Shown piece after piece: positions 25,695-35,176 of a DNA stretch of 64,000 nucleotides; the stretch's first letter is position 1; every line of letters starts with the position of its first letter. This DNA is from Verrucomicrobiales bacterium (GTDB taxonomy: Bacteria; Verrucomicrobiota; Verrucomicrobiia; Verrucomicrobiales; DEV007). The position numbers were made by a program, and so were the translations under genes. The notes under the pieces are model-generated. The model worked only from the letters and a program-made list of their open reading frames with translations, was not told the origin of the DNA and did not search any database. The stretch lies in NCBI GenBank assembly GCA_002726915.1, contig PBSY01000012.1, positions 1 to 64,000 on the forward strand, written 5' to 3'.

Positions 25695-28600
25695 CTATCG
25701 GTCGCTAACTCGTTTTGGGTCTGGTCTCTTCCGTTTCTGGAAGGCGGAGATTTCGGTTTTGAGGACTTCAACTGCTTTTTCAATCTGGCGGTCTTTCCCT
25801 TTGGCCAGTTCCCCCGGTTCGTTCCAGACGAGAAAGTCAGGTTTAGCGCCGTTCATTTCCATGTCGGTTCCATCGCTGAGACGGAACCAACCGCGAAAGG
25901 GAATTCGGAGCGTGCCGACGTCCATGATTTGAGAGGAACCGGTTGAGATGACGCCACCGGACGTAGTGACTCCGACAAGTTTCCCACGATCGAGATGTTT
26001 CACCGCATGACTGAAAATCTCAGCGTTTGAAAAACTATTCTGATTGCAGAGAACCGTGATTGGTTTGCTCCAGGTTGCGTAGACGCGACGATCCTGAGGA
26101 TATCCCGCTGATCCACCGCGCGGAACCGTAAATGCATGATTAGGAGGAGTTAGGACAGTGAGCAAGTGATCTGCTGTAAACCCTCCACCATTGTTTCTTA
26201 CGTCAATAATGAGACCGCCTTTCCCGGCACCCTGGGCATAGATCTCTTCTTCGAATTTAATAAACTCATTCCACTGCATGCGCGGCACGCAGACATAGCC
26301 AATCTTTCCTTCGCTGAGCTTTTCGACCATCTCGCGATTTTGACGAATGAGGTCAGATTTCATTAAGTTTCGAATGGTGGTGTAGGTGGCGGGTCGCAAT
26401 GAGACTTCGCGATTTTCCTGTTTCTCCTTTTTGGGCTCTGGTTCCCGCTTCTCGGACTTTTTGGGAGGAAGAGTCTTAACCGTAAGCCGGATTTCGCGTT
26501 CCAGAGGCCCGTTGAGAAGAGTCGTTAGATCCGTCTTTCGATCCACTTTGGTTCCGTCGATTTCGAGAATAATTTCTCCAGGCTGAAGCCGACTACCCTC
26601 TTGGTCTGCCGGGCCCATGGAAACGACATTTTCGATCTTGAGGCCTGGGCCATCGAAGAAGGTATCCCAGGTTACTCCGAGGTGAGCAGTCGTGGGAGTC
26701 CAGCCTCCTGCTGGTTTCCATGGGGTCTCGCCAAAGGCATTCGAAGAGGCCGTAAATCCTAGATGCGATCCATTTAATTCTCCCAGCATCATACCGACGG
26801 CCCGATCAAAGACGTGATTGTCGGCAGCTCCCGCTGCGATGGGAGCGTACTTTTCGCCGATCTTCTCCCAGTCGAGGTTGTTCAGTTTCGGGTCATACCA
26901 GATTCTTCCCATGGTCCGCCAGATCTGGCGAAATGCGGTGTGGCGATATTCAGCGCGGTCGAGTTCCTGACGAGCGCGGAAAGAATATGATTTGGATGTG
27001 CCTTTGCTGAGAGAGGAGGGGACGCCATCAACGAGCCAAAGGATGGTATCGTCTCTTGCAATCCATTGAGCAAGGGAGCCACGCTTTGAAGATAGCGTTG
27101 CAGGCGTTGTGAGCTTGTCTGGGAAAGTGACGTAGTAGGTGGCATCGTTATTCTTGATCTTGGCACTGAAAGCAAGACGCTTGGAGTCGTGGGACCAGAA
27201 TATATTTTTCTCGGTCGAATCAGGTATCGAGATTCGGCGGATGCGCTCGTAGATTCCTTCGAAGTCAATCTTGACCTCCGGTAGTTTGGGTTCTGGCTTG
27301 GACGGAGGCTTGGCCGAAGACTCGGCTGGAGGCTTCTCTTCTTTCTTGTTTTCAGAGTTGGATGCTGTCTTCTCGCCTAATTCGTTCTTTTGCGTCGCTC
27401 CTTGCTTCTCGGGAACGGGTCTTTTCGAAGTGGCTGAATTCGGTTCGGGTGTCTTCTTTGTAGGGGCCGGTGGCGGCGCTTGTTCCGGATCAGAAGGTTT
27501 TCCCTTGGGAACAGGATTTACCCTCTTCGGTTCAGAAGAAGGGGCTCGCGGTTTCGGCGGAGTCGCCTTCTTGCGTTCCTTTGACATCTTGGTTAGAGCA
27601 TCTTTGAGGGCTCGGTCTCGGCTGTCTTCTTCTTCGTCAGATCGCGAGAGATAGACGTAATAGATGTCCGTTTCTTTTTCGAAGCGCCTCCCTGTAAAGG
27701 AGAGAATCTTCCCGTTTGGGGACCACTTGGGGTTGCTATCGGAATCTGGATGACGGGATAAATTGTAGGGCTCTCGTTTTCCATCTGCGGAAGCAATCCA
27801 GATATCGCGATTAAAATCTGAGTCGCTCTTGGCGTAGGCGATCCATTTTCCGTCTGGAGACCAGTCGTATTGCATGGAGCTCCAGGACTCGATGAGAAGT
27901 TTTGCATTCTTACCATCGGGATCGGAGGTCCAGAGATCTCCCCTCCCAACGTGATAGCAGATTCTCTTTCCTCCAGGAACAAAGGTTAGATCGTGTTTCG
28001 CCTTTCCATCGTTGGTGATCCGGGATTCGTTGAACTCGCGGTTCTGCCACCAGTAGCTTTCGGCCTCAGCTCTTTGGGCCGACCAGATATCTGCTGTTTG
28101 CCCATCATCCCGGATGAAGAGGACGGATTTTCCGTCGGGGCTCATGACCGGTTCTCGCTCCTCGGCCGCTGTTCTTGTCAGCGGGACGGGTTCTTTTAGC
28201 TCCGTATCCATGATCCAGATATCGCCTCCTGCAGCAAACGCCATTTCCAAGCCATCACGGCTGAAGCTTAGATTGGTCGCCTTTGTCAGAGTTCGTCGGA
28301 GGATAGGTTCTCTCATCAGGTCTCCACTGGGGAACAGAGAGATCTTTTGTGGTCTCGCTTTTTTGCCCTCTGACTTGGGGAATAAACCAAAGAATTCGAA
28401 TCCTGATCGATAGGCGATAGTCGAGCCGTCTTTAGAGATAGCGGGCAGCAGGGCTGGATCTTCTTTTTGAGGTGCTAATTCCTTTTCTTCACCCGACTTG
28501 AGGTCGTAGCTCCAGAGAGAAAAGAGGCCGCTTTCGCCATGATCTCCTGTGTAGTAGAATCCAGAGCCGTTCTCGTTCCAAACTGGTGAGCTTGCTCCCG

Positions 28601-29276
28601 TTTCGCGGGCAATAATCTCGGTGAATTTTGCTTGGTCGCTTTCGAGGTTTTCAGCCATCCATATCTGGGAAGAACGTGATCCTCGGTAGCCTCTTCGGTA
28701 GAGGTCTCGGCCTTCTCGTGTGAAAAGTAGCTTCTTGCCGTCGGGCGAGAGCGAAGCAGTTCCGAAACTGTGTTCCGCGTCGAATAGTAAAATTTCTGCG
28801 GTTCGAGCCTCGAGAGAGATGCGATAGAATCGATAGGCGCTCCGCGAATTGAAATCTCGCCGTCCACGGATCAGGATGGACTTACCATCAGGATACCAAT
28901 CGACCCCGCGCGACCCTTCGCTGTGAAAGGTCACTTGGCGGGGCAGGCCGCCTTTCAACGGAATGGTAAACACCTGATCTGCTCCGGTTCGCTCGCTCGT
29001 GAAAGCGATAGTTTCTCCGTCGGGAGAAAACAGAGGGAATCCGTCAACTGCGGGATGAGTCGTAATTCGCCGAGCATCTCCACCGTCGGAAGAGGCAATC
29101 CAGATATCTCCGGCCCACGCAAAAGACAGCTGGGAGCCGTCTGGAGAGAGGGCAGGCATTGTCGCAAGCCGTATTGGATCGGTGACTTCTGCCTCCTGAG
29201 CCAGAGAGAAGCTTTTGAATCCAGAAAGAAGCAAAAGCCAAAGTAAGAAACAGTGAGGCTTGGGAATATGACTCAT
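25695..29276 (-). CDS. tricorn-like S41 peptidase with beta-propeller, PDZ and Pro-rich linker
   Basis: 1193 residues. A signal peptide (1 to about 26) is followed by many PD40/WD40-like blades with repeated SPDGxxLxF and IWxxxxDG units (about 35-540), as in tricorn beta-propellers. A low-complexity Pro/Lys/Glu segment spans about 545-665. A tricorn core follows, with a PDZ domain (about 880-940, LQPGEIILEIDG) and a C-terminal S41 catalytic domain: GGLIIDVRNNGGG and the nucleophile region NQNSFSNAEIFSHA (Ser near residue 1080), then TSGGVISTGS. Tricorn proteases degrade short peptides; exported bacterial homologues probably act on peptides in the periplasm. Single gene, divergent from the solute-binding protein gene. 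Confidence 0.9.
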   Translation of the reverse strand: MSHIPKPHCFLLWLLLLSGFKSFSLAQEAEVTDPIRLATMPALSPDGSQLSFAWAGDIWIASSDGGDARRITTHPAVDGFPLFSPDGETIAFTSERTGADQVFTIPLKGGLPRQVTFHSEGSRGVDWYPDGKSILIRGRRDFNSRSAYRFYRISLEARTAEILLFDAEHSFGTASLSPDGKKLLFTREGRDLYRRGYRGSRSSQIWMAENLESDQAKFTEIIARETGASSPVWNENGSGFYYTGDHGESGLFSLWSYDLKSGEEKELAPQKEDPALLPAISKDGSTIAYRSGFEFFGLFPKSEGKKARPQKISLFPSGDLMREPILRRTLTKATNLSFSRDGLEMAFAAGGDIWIMDTELKEPVPLTRTAAEEREPVMSPDGKSVLFIRDDGQTADIWSAQRAEAESYWWQNREFNESRITNDGKAKHDLTFVPGGKRICYHVGRGDLWTSDPDGKNAKLLIESWSSMQYDWSPDGKWIAYAKSDSDFNRDIWIASADGKREPYNLSRHPDSDSNPKWSPNGKILSFTGRRFEKETDIYYVYLSRSDEEEDSRDRALKDALTKMSKERKKATPPKPRAPSSEPKRVNPVPKGKPSDPEQAPPPAPTKKTPEPNSATSKRPVPEKQGATQKNELGEKTASNSENKKEEKPPAESSAKPPSKPEPKLPEVKIDFEGIYERIRRISIPDSTEKNIFWSHDSKRLAFSAKIKNNDATYYVTFPDKLTTPATLSSKRGSLAQWIARDDTILWLVDGVPSSLSKGTSKSYSFRARQELDRAEYRHTAFRQIWRTMGRIWYDPKLNNLDWEKIGEKYAPIAAGAADNHVFDRAVGMMLGELNGSHLGFTASSNAFGETPWKPAGGWTPTTAHLGVTWDTFFDGPGLKIENVVSMGPADQEGSRLQPGEIILEIDGTKVDRKTDLTTLLNGPLEREIRLTVKTLPPKKSEKREPEPKKEKQENREVSLRPATYTTIRNLMKSDLIRQNREMVEKLSEGKIGYVCVPRMQWNEFIKFEEEIYAQGAGKGGLIIDVRNNGGGFTADHLLTVLTPPNHAFTVPRGGSAGYPQDRRVYATWSKPITVLCNQNSFSNAEIFSHAVKHLDRGKLVGVTTSGGVISTGSSQIMDVGTLRIPFRGWFRLSDGTDMEMNGAKPDFLVWNEPGELAKGKDRQIEKAVEVLKTEISAFQKRKRPDPKRVSDR

Positions 29277-29433
29277 GATGGCAAATGAGATTTCTCGCGG
29301 GGGACAGGGGATTGTGGACGACTCCTTATCGGCTGTCGAATCCTCATTGGAGATTCTGGGAACGCGAAGCGGCTAACCGAATTCTTTGAGGCGTGTAGTT
29401 GCCTCTCGGCTCATTTGATTGAAAGTAGTCCCC

Positions 29434-30249
29434 ATGACGCTCTTTCGATTCCTCCCCCATTCGGTTTTGCTTCTTTTTGGGGCTTTTGTTGCCATGACTG
29501 TTTTTCCGTCCTGCCAAAGAGATTCTGGAAGTGGGAATACGCTGGTTGTTGGAATGGAACTTGCCTATCCACCTTTCGAAATGCGTGGCCCAGACAATGA
29601 GCCCGACGGAATTAGCGTTCGGATGGCGGAGGCACTCGCTGCGTTCATGGGGAAGGAACTGGAAATCAGGGACGTGGAATGGAGCGGGATTATTCCTGCG
29701 CTCCAGTCCGGTAAGATCGATTTGATTATTTCATCCATGACCCGGACCCCGGAGCGTGAAAGGGCAATCGCCTTCTCCGACGGCTATGTTACTAATGGCC
29801 TGTGCATGCTGGTGGGTAACGATTCCTCAATCCAAACCATTGACGATCTTGAACCCGGAAAGACAAGGGTTGCCGTGAAAATGGCGACCACGGGTCATCA
29901 ATGGGCGACGTCCAATCTTAAGGGGGTCGAACTCATCAAACTTGACGAGGCTGCTAAATGCGTTCTTGAGGTAGTTCAAGGGAAAGCGGATGCGTTCATC
30001 TACGATCAAATTTCGATTTATCAGTTTTGGAAAAAAAATGAGGAGAAGACCCGTCCTATCCTCAAACCAATCCGCGAGGAGACATGGGCTATCGGGCTTA
30101 GGCAGGAAGATGAGGCTCTCTTGGGTGAGGTGAATGCTTTTCTTAAAAGCTATCGCGAAGCTGGAGAGTTCGACGAACTCGGATTGCAATACATGGCCGA
30201 ACAGAAGGCTGCCTTTGAATCGATGGGCGTGCCTTTCATTTTCCATTAA
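29434..30249 (+). CDS. family 3 solute-binding lipoprotein (amino-acid ABC transporter type)
   Basis: 271 residues from the ATG at 29434; a TTG at 29419 adds five. A lipoprotein signal peptide ends in the lipobox FPSC, so the mature protein should be anchored by a lipidated Cys. The body fits SBP family 3: VGMELAYPPFEMRGPDNEPDGISVRMAEALA, SSMTRTPERERAIAFSDGYV, and AVKMATTGHQWA, with the second lobe containing KADAFIYDQ. Such proteins bind polar amino acids. No permease or ATPase gene is adjacent, so it is an orphan receptor, perhaps served by a distant transporter. It ends 280 bp upstream of dnaK. Confidence 0.88.
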   Translation: MTLFRFLPHSVLLLFGAFVAMTVFPSCQRDSGSGNTLVVGMELAYPPFEMRGPDNEPDGISVRMAEALAAFMGKELEIRDVEWSGIIPALQSGKIDLIISSMTRTPERERAIAFSDGYVTNGLCMLVGNDSSIQTIDDLEPGKTRVAVKMATTGHQWATSNLKGVELIKLDEAAKCVLEVVQGKADAFIYDQISIYQFWKKNEEKTRPILKPIREETWAIGLRQEDEALLGEVNAFLKSYREAGEFDELGLQYMAEQKAAFESMGVPFIFH

Positions 30250-30285
30250 GCCAAAGTTCGGTGAGAAAGGGTCGGAAGTGCCATT

Positions 30286-30297
30286 TTGGCGCGCCAA
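30286..30297. promoter_or_regulatory. perfect 12-bp palindrome, candidate activator site
   Basis: TTGGCGCGCCAA is a perfect 12-bp palindrome. It lies about 118 bp upstream of the -24 box of the dnaK sigma-54-type promoter, the distance at which enhancer-binding activators usually bind. It could also be an incidental AscI-like palindrome. Confidence 0.3.
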
Positions 30298-30413
30298 TCT
30301 GACCGGAACTGAGCCAAATAGGCGCACTTTGGGGGGGTGTAGCTGGCAATTGGAGGGATCCAAAATCTCGTAAGGCGTTAATATACATAGATTTGTGATA
30401 AACTGAAATCGGT

Positions 30414-30429
30414 TGGCACATTGATTGCA
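30414..30429 (+). promoter_or_regulatory. sigma-54 type promoter of dnaK
   Basis: TGGCAC (30414-30419) and TTGCA (30425-30429) place GG and GC exactly 10 nt apart, matching the RpoN consensus TGGCAC-N5-TTGCA. The expected transcript start is near 30440, about 90 bp upstream of the dnaK ATG. No CIRCE element and no better sigma-70 pair was seen in this gap. Confidence 0.65.
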
Positions 30430-30439
30430 CTAATAGGAG

Positions 30440-30529
30440 GCAAATTAAAAAGCGGTATGCCATTCGCGGTTTCAGTTACCCGGCAGCCGTAAAAACCAGC
30501 CGAGTTCCTTCGGCGTAAAACAAAAAAAT
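30440..30529 (+). other. dnaK 5' leader with hairpin and short upstream frame
   Basis: The predicted leader contains a 12-codon upstream frame including its stop (ATG 30457 to TAA 30492), a GGTTT/AAACC pairing around it, and a hairpin GCCGA(30499-30503)/TCGGC(30510-30514). A strong AGGAGG at 30434-30439 lies too far from dnaK to serve it. The last bases before dnaK are A-rich with no Shine-Dalgarno. It matches no riboswitch class I could recognise. A thermosensor or leader peptide is possible. Confidence 0.35.
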
Positions 30530-32497
30530 ATGAGTAAAATTCTTGGAATTGACTTGGGAACGACAAACTCTTGTATGTCGGTGATGGAAGGTGGACAGCC
30601 GGCAGTTCTCGAGAATGCCGAAGGTGGCCGTACGACACCATCCGTGGTGGCATTCAGCAAAGACGGTGAACGCCTCGTTGGTCAGGCAGCAAAACGCCAA
30701 GCCATCACTAATCCAAAAAATACCATCTTCTCTGCGAAGCGTTTGATTGGACGAAAGTTTGATGAGTTGGGAGAGGATGAGAAAAAGACGCCATACGAAA
30801 TTGTCAAAGCCAGTAATGGCGACGCCCACATTCAAGTCGAAGTTGGCGGCGAGTCCAAAACCTACAGCCCGCAGGAAATTTCTGCTATGATTCTCAGCAA
30901 GCTAAAGGCTGATGCGGAGTCCAAGCTTGGCGAAACGATCACCGACGCAGTAATTACGGTGCCGGCCTATTTTAATGATTCTCAGCGAAACGCGACCAAG
31001 GCTGCAGGTGAAATCGCAGGCCTTGATGTGAAACGTATTGTCAACGAACCGACCGCTGCCGCGCTAGCCTATGGCCTCGAAAAAGAGGGGGAAGAAAAGA
31101 TCGCTGTGTATGATCTTGGTGGTGGAACTTTCGATATCTCAGTTCTCGAAATTGACGAGGGCTTCTTTGAGGTGCTCGCCACCGATGGAGATACCCAACT
31201 TGGTGGTGATGACTGGGATAATGCCATCATTGCTTCCATAGTGGATCAGTTTAAGTCAGACACTTCCATTGATCTCAACGGGCAGCCTGATGCACTTCAG
31301 CGTATCAAGGAGGAAGCCGAAAAAGCGAAGATCGCTCTCTCTTCAGCCCAGAATTATGAGATCAATCTCCCTTTCATCACGGCCGATCAGAGTGGCCCTA
31401 AGCATATCCAGCAGACGCTGACCCGTTCTCAGCTTGAGCAAATGACCGATCATCTTTTTGAGCGGACCAAGGGTCCTGTTACATCATGTCTGAAGGAAGC
31501 TGGCGTATCAGCCGGTGATATCGACGAACTCGTTCTTGTCGGCGGTATGACCAGAATGCCGAAGGTGGTGGACACTGCCAGGGAGTTGGCCGGTAAGGAT
31601 CCTCACCAAGGAGTGAACCCTGATGAGGTAGTTGCTGTGGGGGCTGCGATTCAGGGGGGGGTTCTCGCAAAGGACCCGACTCTCGGGGATGTGGTGCTAC
31701 TCGATGTGACCCCGCTCTCTCTCTCAATTGAAACGATGGGTGGTATTGCGACTCCGATGATCGAGCGTAACACGACAATTCCAGCGAAAAAATCCCAGGT
31801 GTTCTCTACTGCGGCTGACAGTCAGCCTTCGGTTGACATTGTCGTTTGCCAAGGAGAGCGCAAAATGGTTTCCGATAACAAGATGCTCGGTAATTTTCGG
31901 CTGGATGGCATCAATGCGGCTCCCCGCGGCGTGCCCCAAATTGAGGTGACTTTTGATATTGACCGCAATGGTATCCTCAAGGTTTCTGCAAAGGATAAGG
32001 AAACTGGTAAGGAGCAGAACATTTCCATTGAGGGATCGTCTGGTCTTAGTGATGACGAAATCGAGAAGGCTAAGCAGGAGGCTGAGCAGTATGCCGATGC
32101 TGATAAAGAAAGGGCTGAGGGCATCGAGATTCGCAATACGGCGGATAACGCGGTTTACACCGTGAAAAAGCAACTTGAGGAACTTGGCGACCAATTGCCC
32201 GCTGAGGCCAAAGCTGAGATCGAGCCACTTATCGCTGACGTTGAGGAGGCTCTTAAGGGAGATGACAACGATAAGATTAAGGAAGCCTCGGACGCCCTCC
32301 AGAACAAGTTCGGAGAATTGGCAGCCGCCGCTCAGCAAGCTGCTGGCGGATCTGGCGTTGACCCTGCTGCAGCAGCGGCCGCTGCTGCCGGCGCCGGTGG
32401 AGCTACCGCTGGTTCAGACGACAGTTCCGAAGAGCCTAAACAGGCAAAAGGAAACGTTGTGGATGCGGAATTTGAGGAAGTCAGTGAAGATAAGTAA
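30530..32497 (+). CDS. dnaK: molecular chaperone DnaK (Hsp70)
   Basis: 655 residues. The ATPase domain starts with [14 protein letters not shown] and includes [23 protein letters not shown], the [13 protein letters not shown] loop and [10 protein letters not shown]. The substrate-binding domain follows ([26 protein letters not shown]), then a helical lid and an Ala/Gly-rich tail ending in [13 protein letters not shown]. DnaK folds and protects client proteins with J and GrpE partners. Neither grpE nor a J-protein gene is next to it; a CbpA-type J gene is 29 kb away. It has a sigma-54-type promoter and is followed by groES-groEL on the same strand. Confidence 0.99.
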   Translation: MSKILGIDLGTTNSCMSVMEGGQPAVLENAEGGRTTPSVVAFSKDGERLVGQAAKRQAITNPKNTIFSAKRLIGRKFDELGEDEKKTPYEIVKASNGDAHIQVEVGGESKTYSPQEISAMILSKLKADAESKLGETITDAVITVPAYFNDSQRNATKAAGEIAGLDVKRIVNEPTAAALAYGLEKEGEEKIAVYDLGGGTFDISVLEIDEGFFEVLATDGDTQLGGDDWDNAIIASIVDQFKSDTSIDLNGQPDALQRIKEEAEKAKIALSSAQNYEINLPFITADQSGPKHIQQTLTRSQLEQMTDHLFERTKGPVTSCLKEAGVSAGDIDELVLVGGMTRMPKVVDTARELAGKDPHQGVNPDEVVAVGAAIQGGVLAKDPTLGDVVLLDVTPLSLSIETMGGIATPMIERNTTIPAKKSQVFSTAADSQPSVDIVVCQGERKMVSDNKMLGNFRLDGINAAPRGVPQIEVTFDIDRNGILKVSAKDKETGKEQNISIEGSSGLSDDEIEKAKQEAEQYADADKERAEGIEIRNTADNAVYTVKKQLEELGDQLPAEAKAEIEPLIADVEEALKGDDNDKIKEASDALQNKFGELAAAAQQAAGGSGVDPAAAAAAAAGAGGATAGSDDSSEEPKQAKGNVVDAEFEEVSEDK

Positions 32498-32610
32498 ATA
32501 AACCAATTTGCTTCGCATCTCGTAAGGGATGCGGGGCTCATAATACCGCGGATCGTCGGCCCGCTCCTGAAGAAAATCTTTCCAGAGGCGTGCCCAACGA
32601 ACTGCGGAAT

Positions 32611-32650
32611 TTCAACCAAAACAAAACCAAAACAAACCTAACCAATAATA
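32611..32650 (+). promoter_or_regulatory. G-free, A/C-rich leader of groES
   Basis: The 40 nt before the groES ATG contain no G (repeats of CAAAAC and ACCAAA). There is no Shine-Dalgarno. Such unstructured leaders favour S1- or A-rich-dependent initiation. A similar G-free stretch of about 50 nt precedes groEL. Confidence 0.5.
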
Positions 32651-32944
32651 ATGGCAACTAACATCACACCTCTCGGAACTCGCGTTCTCGTGAAGCGTAT
32701 TGAGCTCGAAGAGCAGAAGTCTGAAGGCGGTATTTTCCTCCCCGACACTGCTAAGGAAAAACCTCAGGAAGCTGAGGTTGTCGCACTCGGAAACGGCAAA
32801 AACGAAGACGGTGAAGTCGTCGAGTTTTCTGTCAGCGTGGGCGACCAAGTGCTCATCTCCAAATATGGAGGCACTGAAGTCAAAGTCGGCGGCGACGAAT
32901 GCGTCCTCGTTAACGAAAGCGATATTCTCGGTATCCTTTCCTAA
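32651..32944 (+). CDS. groES: co-chaperonin GroES (Hsp10)
   Basis: 97 residues, standard length. The start [15 protein letters not shown] and the mobile-loop region [20 protein letters not shown] are typical, with the IFL-type tripeptide that docks on GroEL. The roof-loop region and [26 protein letters not shown] complete the fold. It caps the GroEL cage. It lies about 150 bp after dnaK and 70 bp before groEL, with no strong terminator between, so the three may be co-transcribed. Confidence 0.99.
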   Translation: MATNITPLGTRVLVKRIELEEQKSEGGIFLPDTAKEKPQEAEVVALGNGKNEDGEVVEFSVSVGDQVLISKYGGTEVKVGGDECVLVNESDILGILS

Positions 32945-33008
32945 TATCTAACCGGGTTCGGTGACCTACCTAACCCTCCTATATTTCAACAAACAAAAAA
33001 CCAAATAA

Positions 33009-34643
<1,635 letters not shown>

Positions 34644-34697
34644 TCATGTCCCTGGATTTCGGATTGGTGATTTCACGGTCTGAATCTAAATTTAAAG

Positions 34698-34728
34698 ACG
34701 GGCGCTTCGAGAGGGGCGCCCGTTTTTT
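34698..34728 (+). terminator. strong intrinsic terminator after groEL
   Basis: ACGGGCGC (34698-34705) and GCGCCCGT (34716-34723) form a perfect 8-bp GC-rich stem with a 10-nt loop, followed directly by a T run. It lies about 55 bp after the groEL stop. Confidence 0.9.
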
Positions 34729-34795
34729 CGTTACAGCCGCTTTTTCTGGCTGGTCGATTCATTTAGTTGAGAGAAATAAGGAGGGACCAGCGTGA

Positions 34796-34921
34796 TCAAA
34801 AATAGAGCTGCGGAGCGATCAAAAGGGTAATAATCCCGAAGCCCAAAGCTCGATACAAAGAAGGGGTATCTCCCAAATTCGGGTCAGCCGTGAACGTGAT
34901 TGGATCGGTATAGTTGCCCAT
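34796..34921 (-). CDS. 41-residue single-helix membrane peptide
   Basis: ATG at 34921, TGA at 34796-34798. A good Shine-Dalgarno (GGAAG) lies about 5 nt upstream of the ATG. The product has a polar N terminus (MGNYTDPITFTADPNLGDTP) and one hydrophobic helix (about residues 22-40, YRALGFGIITLLIAPQLYF). No family was recognised. It sits between the groEL terminator and the cyclase gene in a stretch of about 530 bp otherwise without genes. The longer frame over the same bases (34819-35106) is less protein-like. Confidence 0.55.
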   Translation of the reverse strand: MGNYTDPITFTADPNLGDTPSLYRALGFGIITLLIAPQLYF

Positions 34922-35176
34922 ATTTCTTCCCGCGTGTCTTTTATTTCCGCCGTCCGAAATATTTGCTCAAGACGCCAACATAGGTGGGATGGTGAGTTGA
35001 GTGCAGGTCTGGCTTGAAGAAAAGCTACTGAAAGTCTGCCTCGTTGAGGGAGTGATGTGATCGAAAATTCAGCCATGGAACTACTGCCGTGGCAAATTTT
35101 GGACAATGCACTGAATAATCACGACGCGACGACCAGAGCGACTGAGAGTAGCAGAGCCATCAATCTCACAGTGAGA

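Noticed and set aside
30440-30529. Cyclic-di-GMP or other known riboswitch upstream of dnaK
   Set aside because: A GGCAAA near the start recalls the GEMM class, but the rest of its conserved core is missing.
30250-30529. CIRCE/HrcA operator before the chaperone genes
   Set aside because: No TTAGCACTC-N9-GAGTGCTAA or near match before dnaK or groES.
34819-35106. 95-residue minus-strand frame after groEL
   Set aside because: Overlaps the better supported 41-residue peptide in another frame and has no family-like features.
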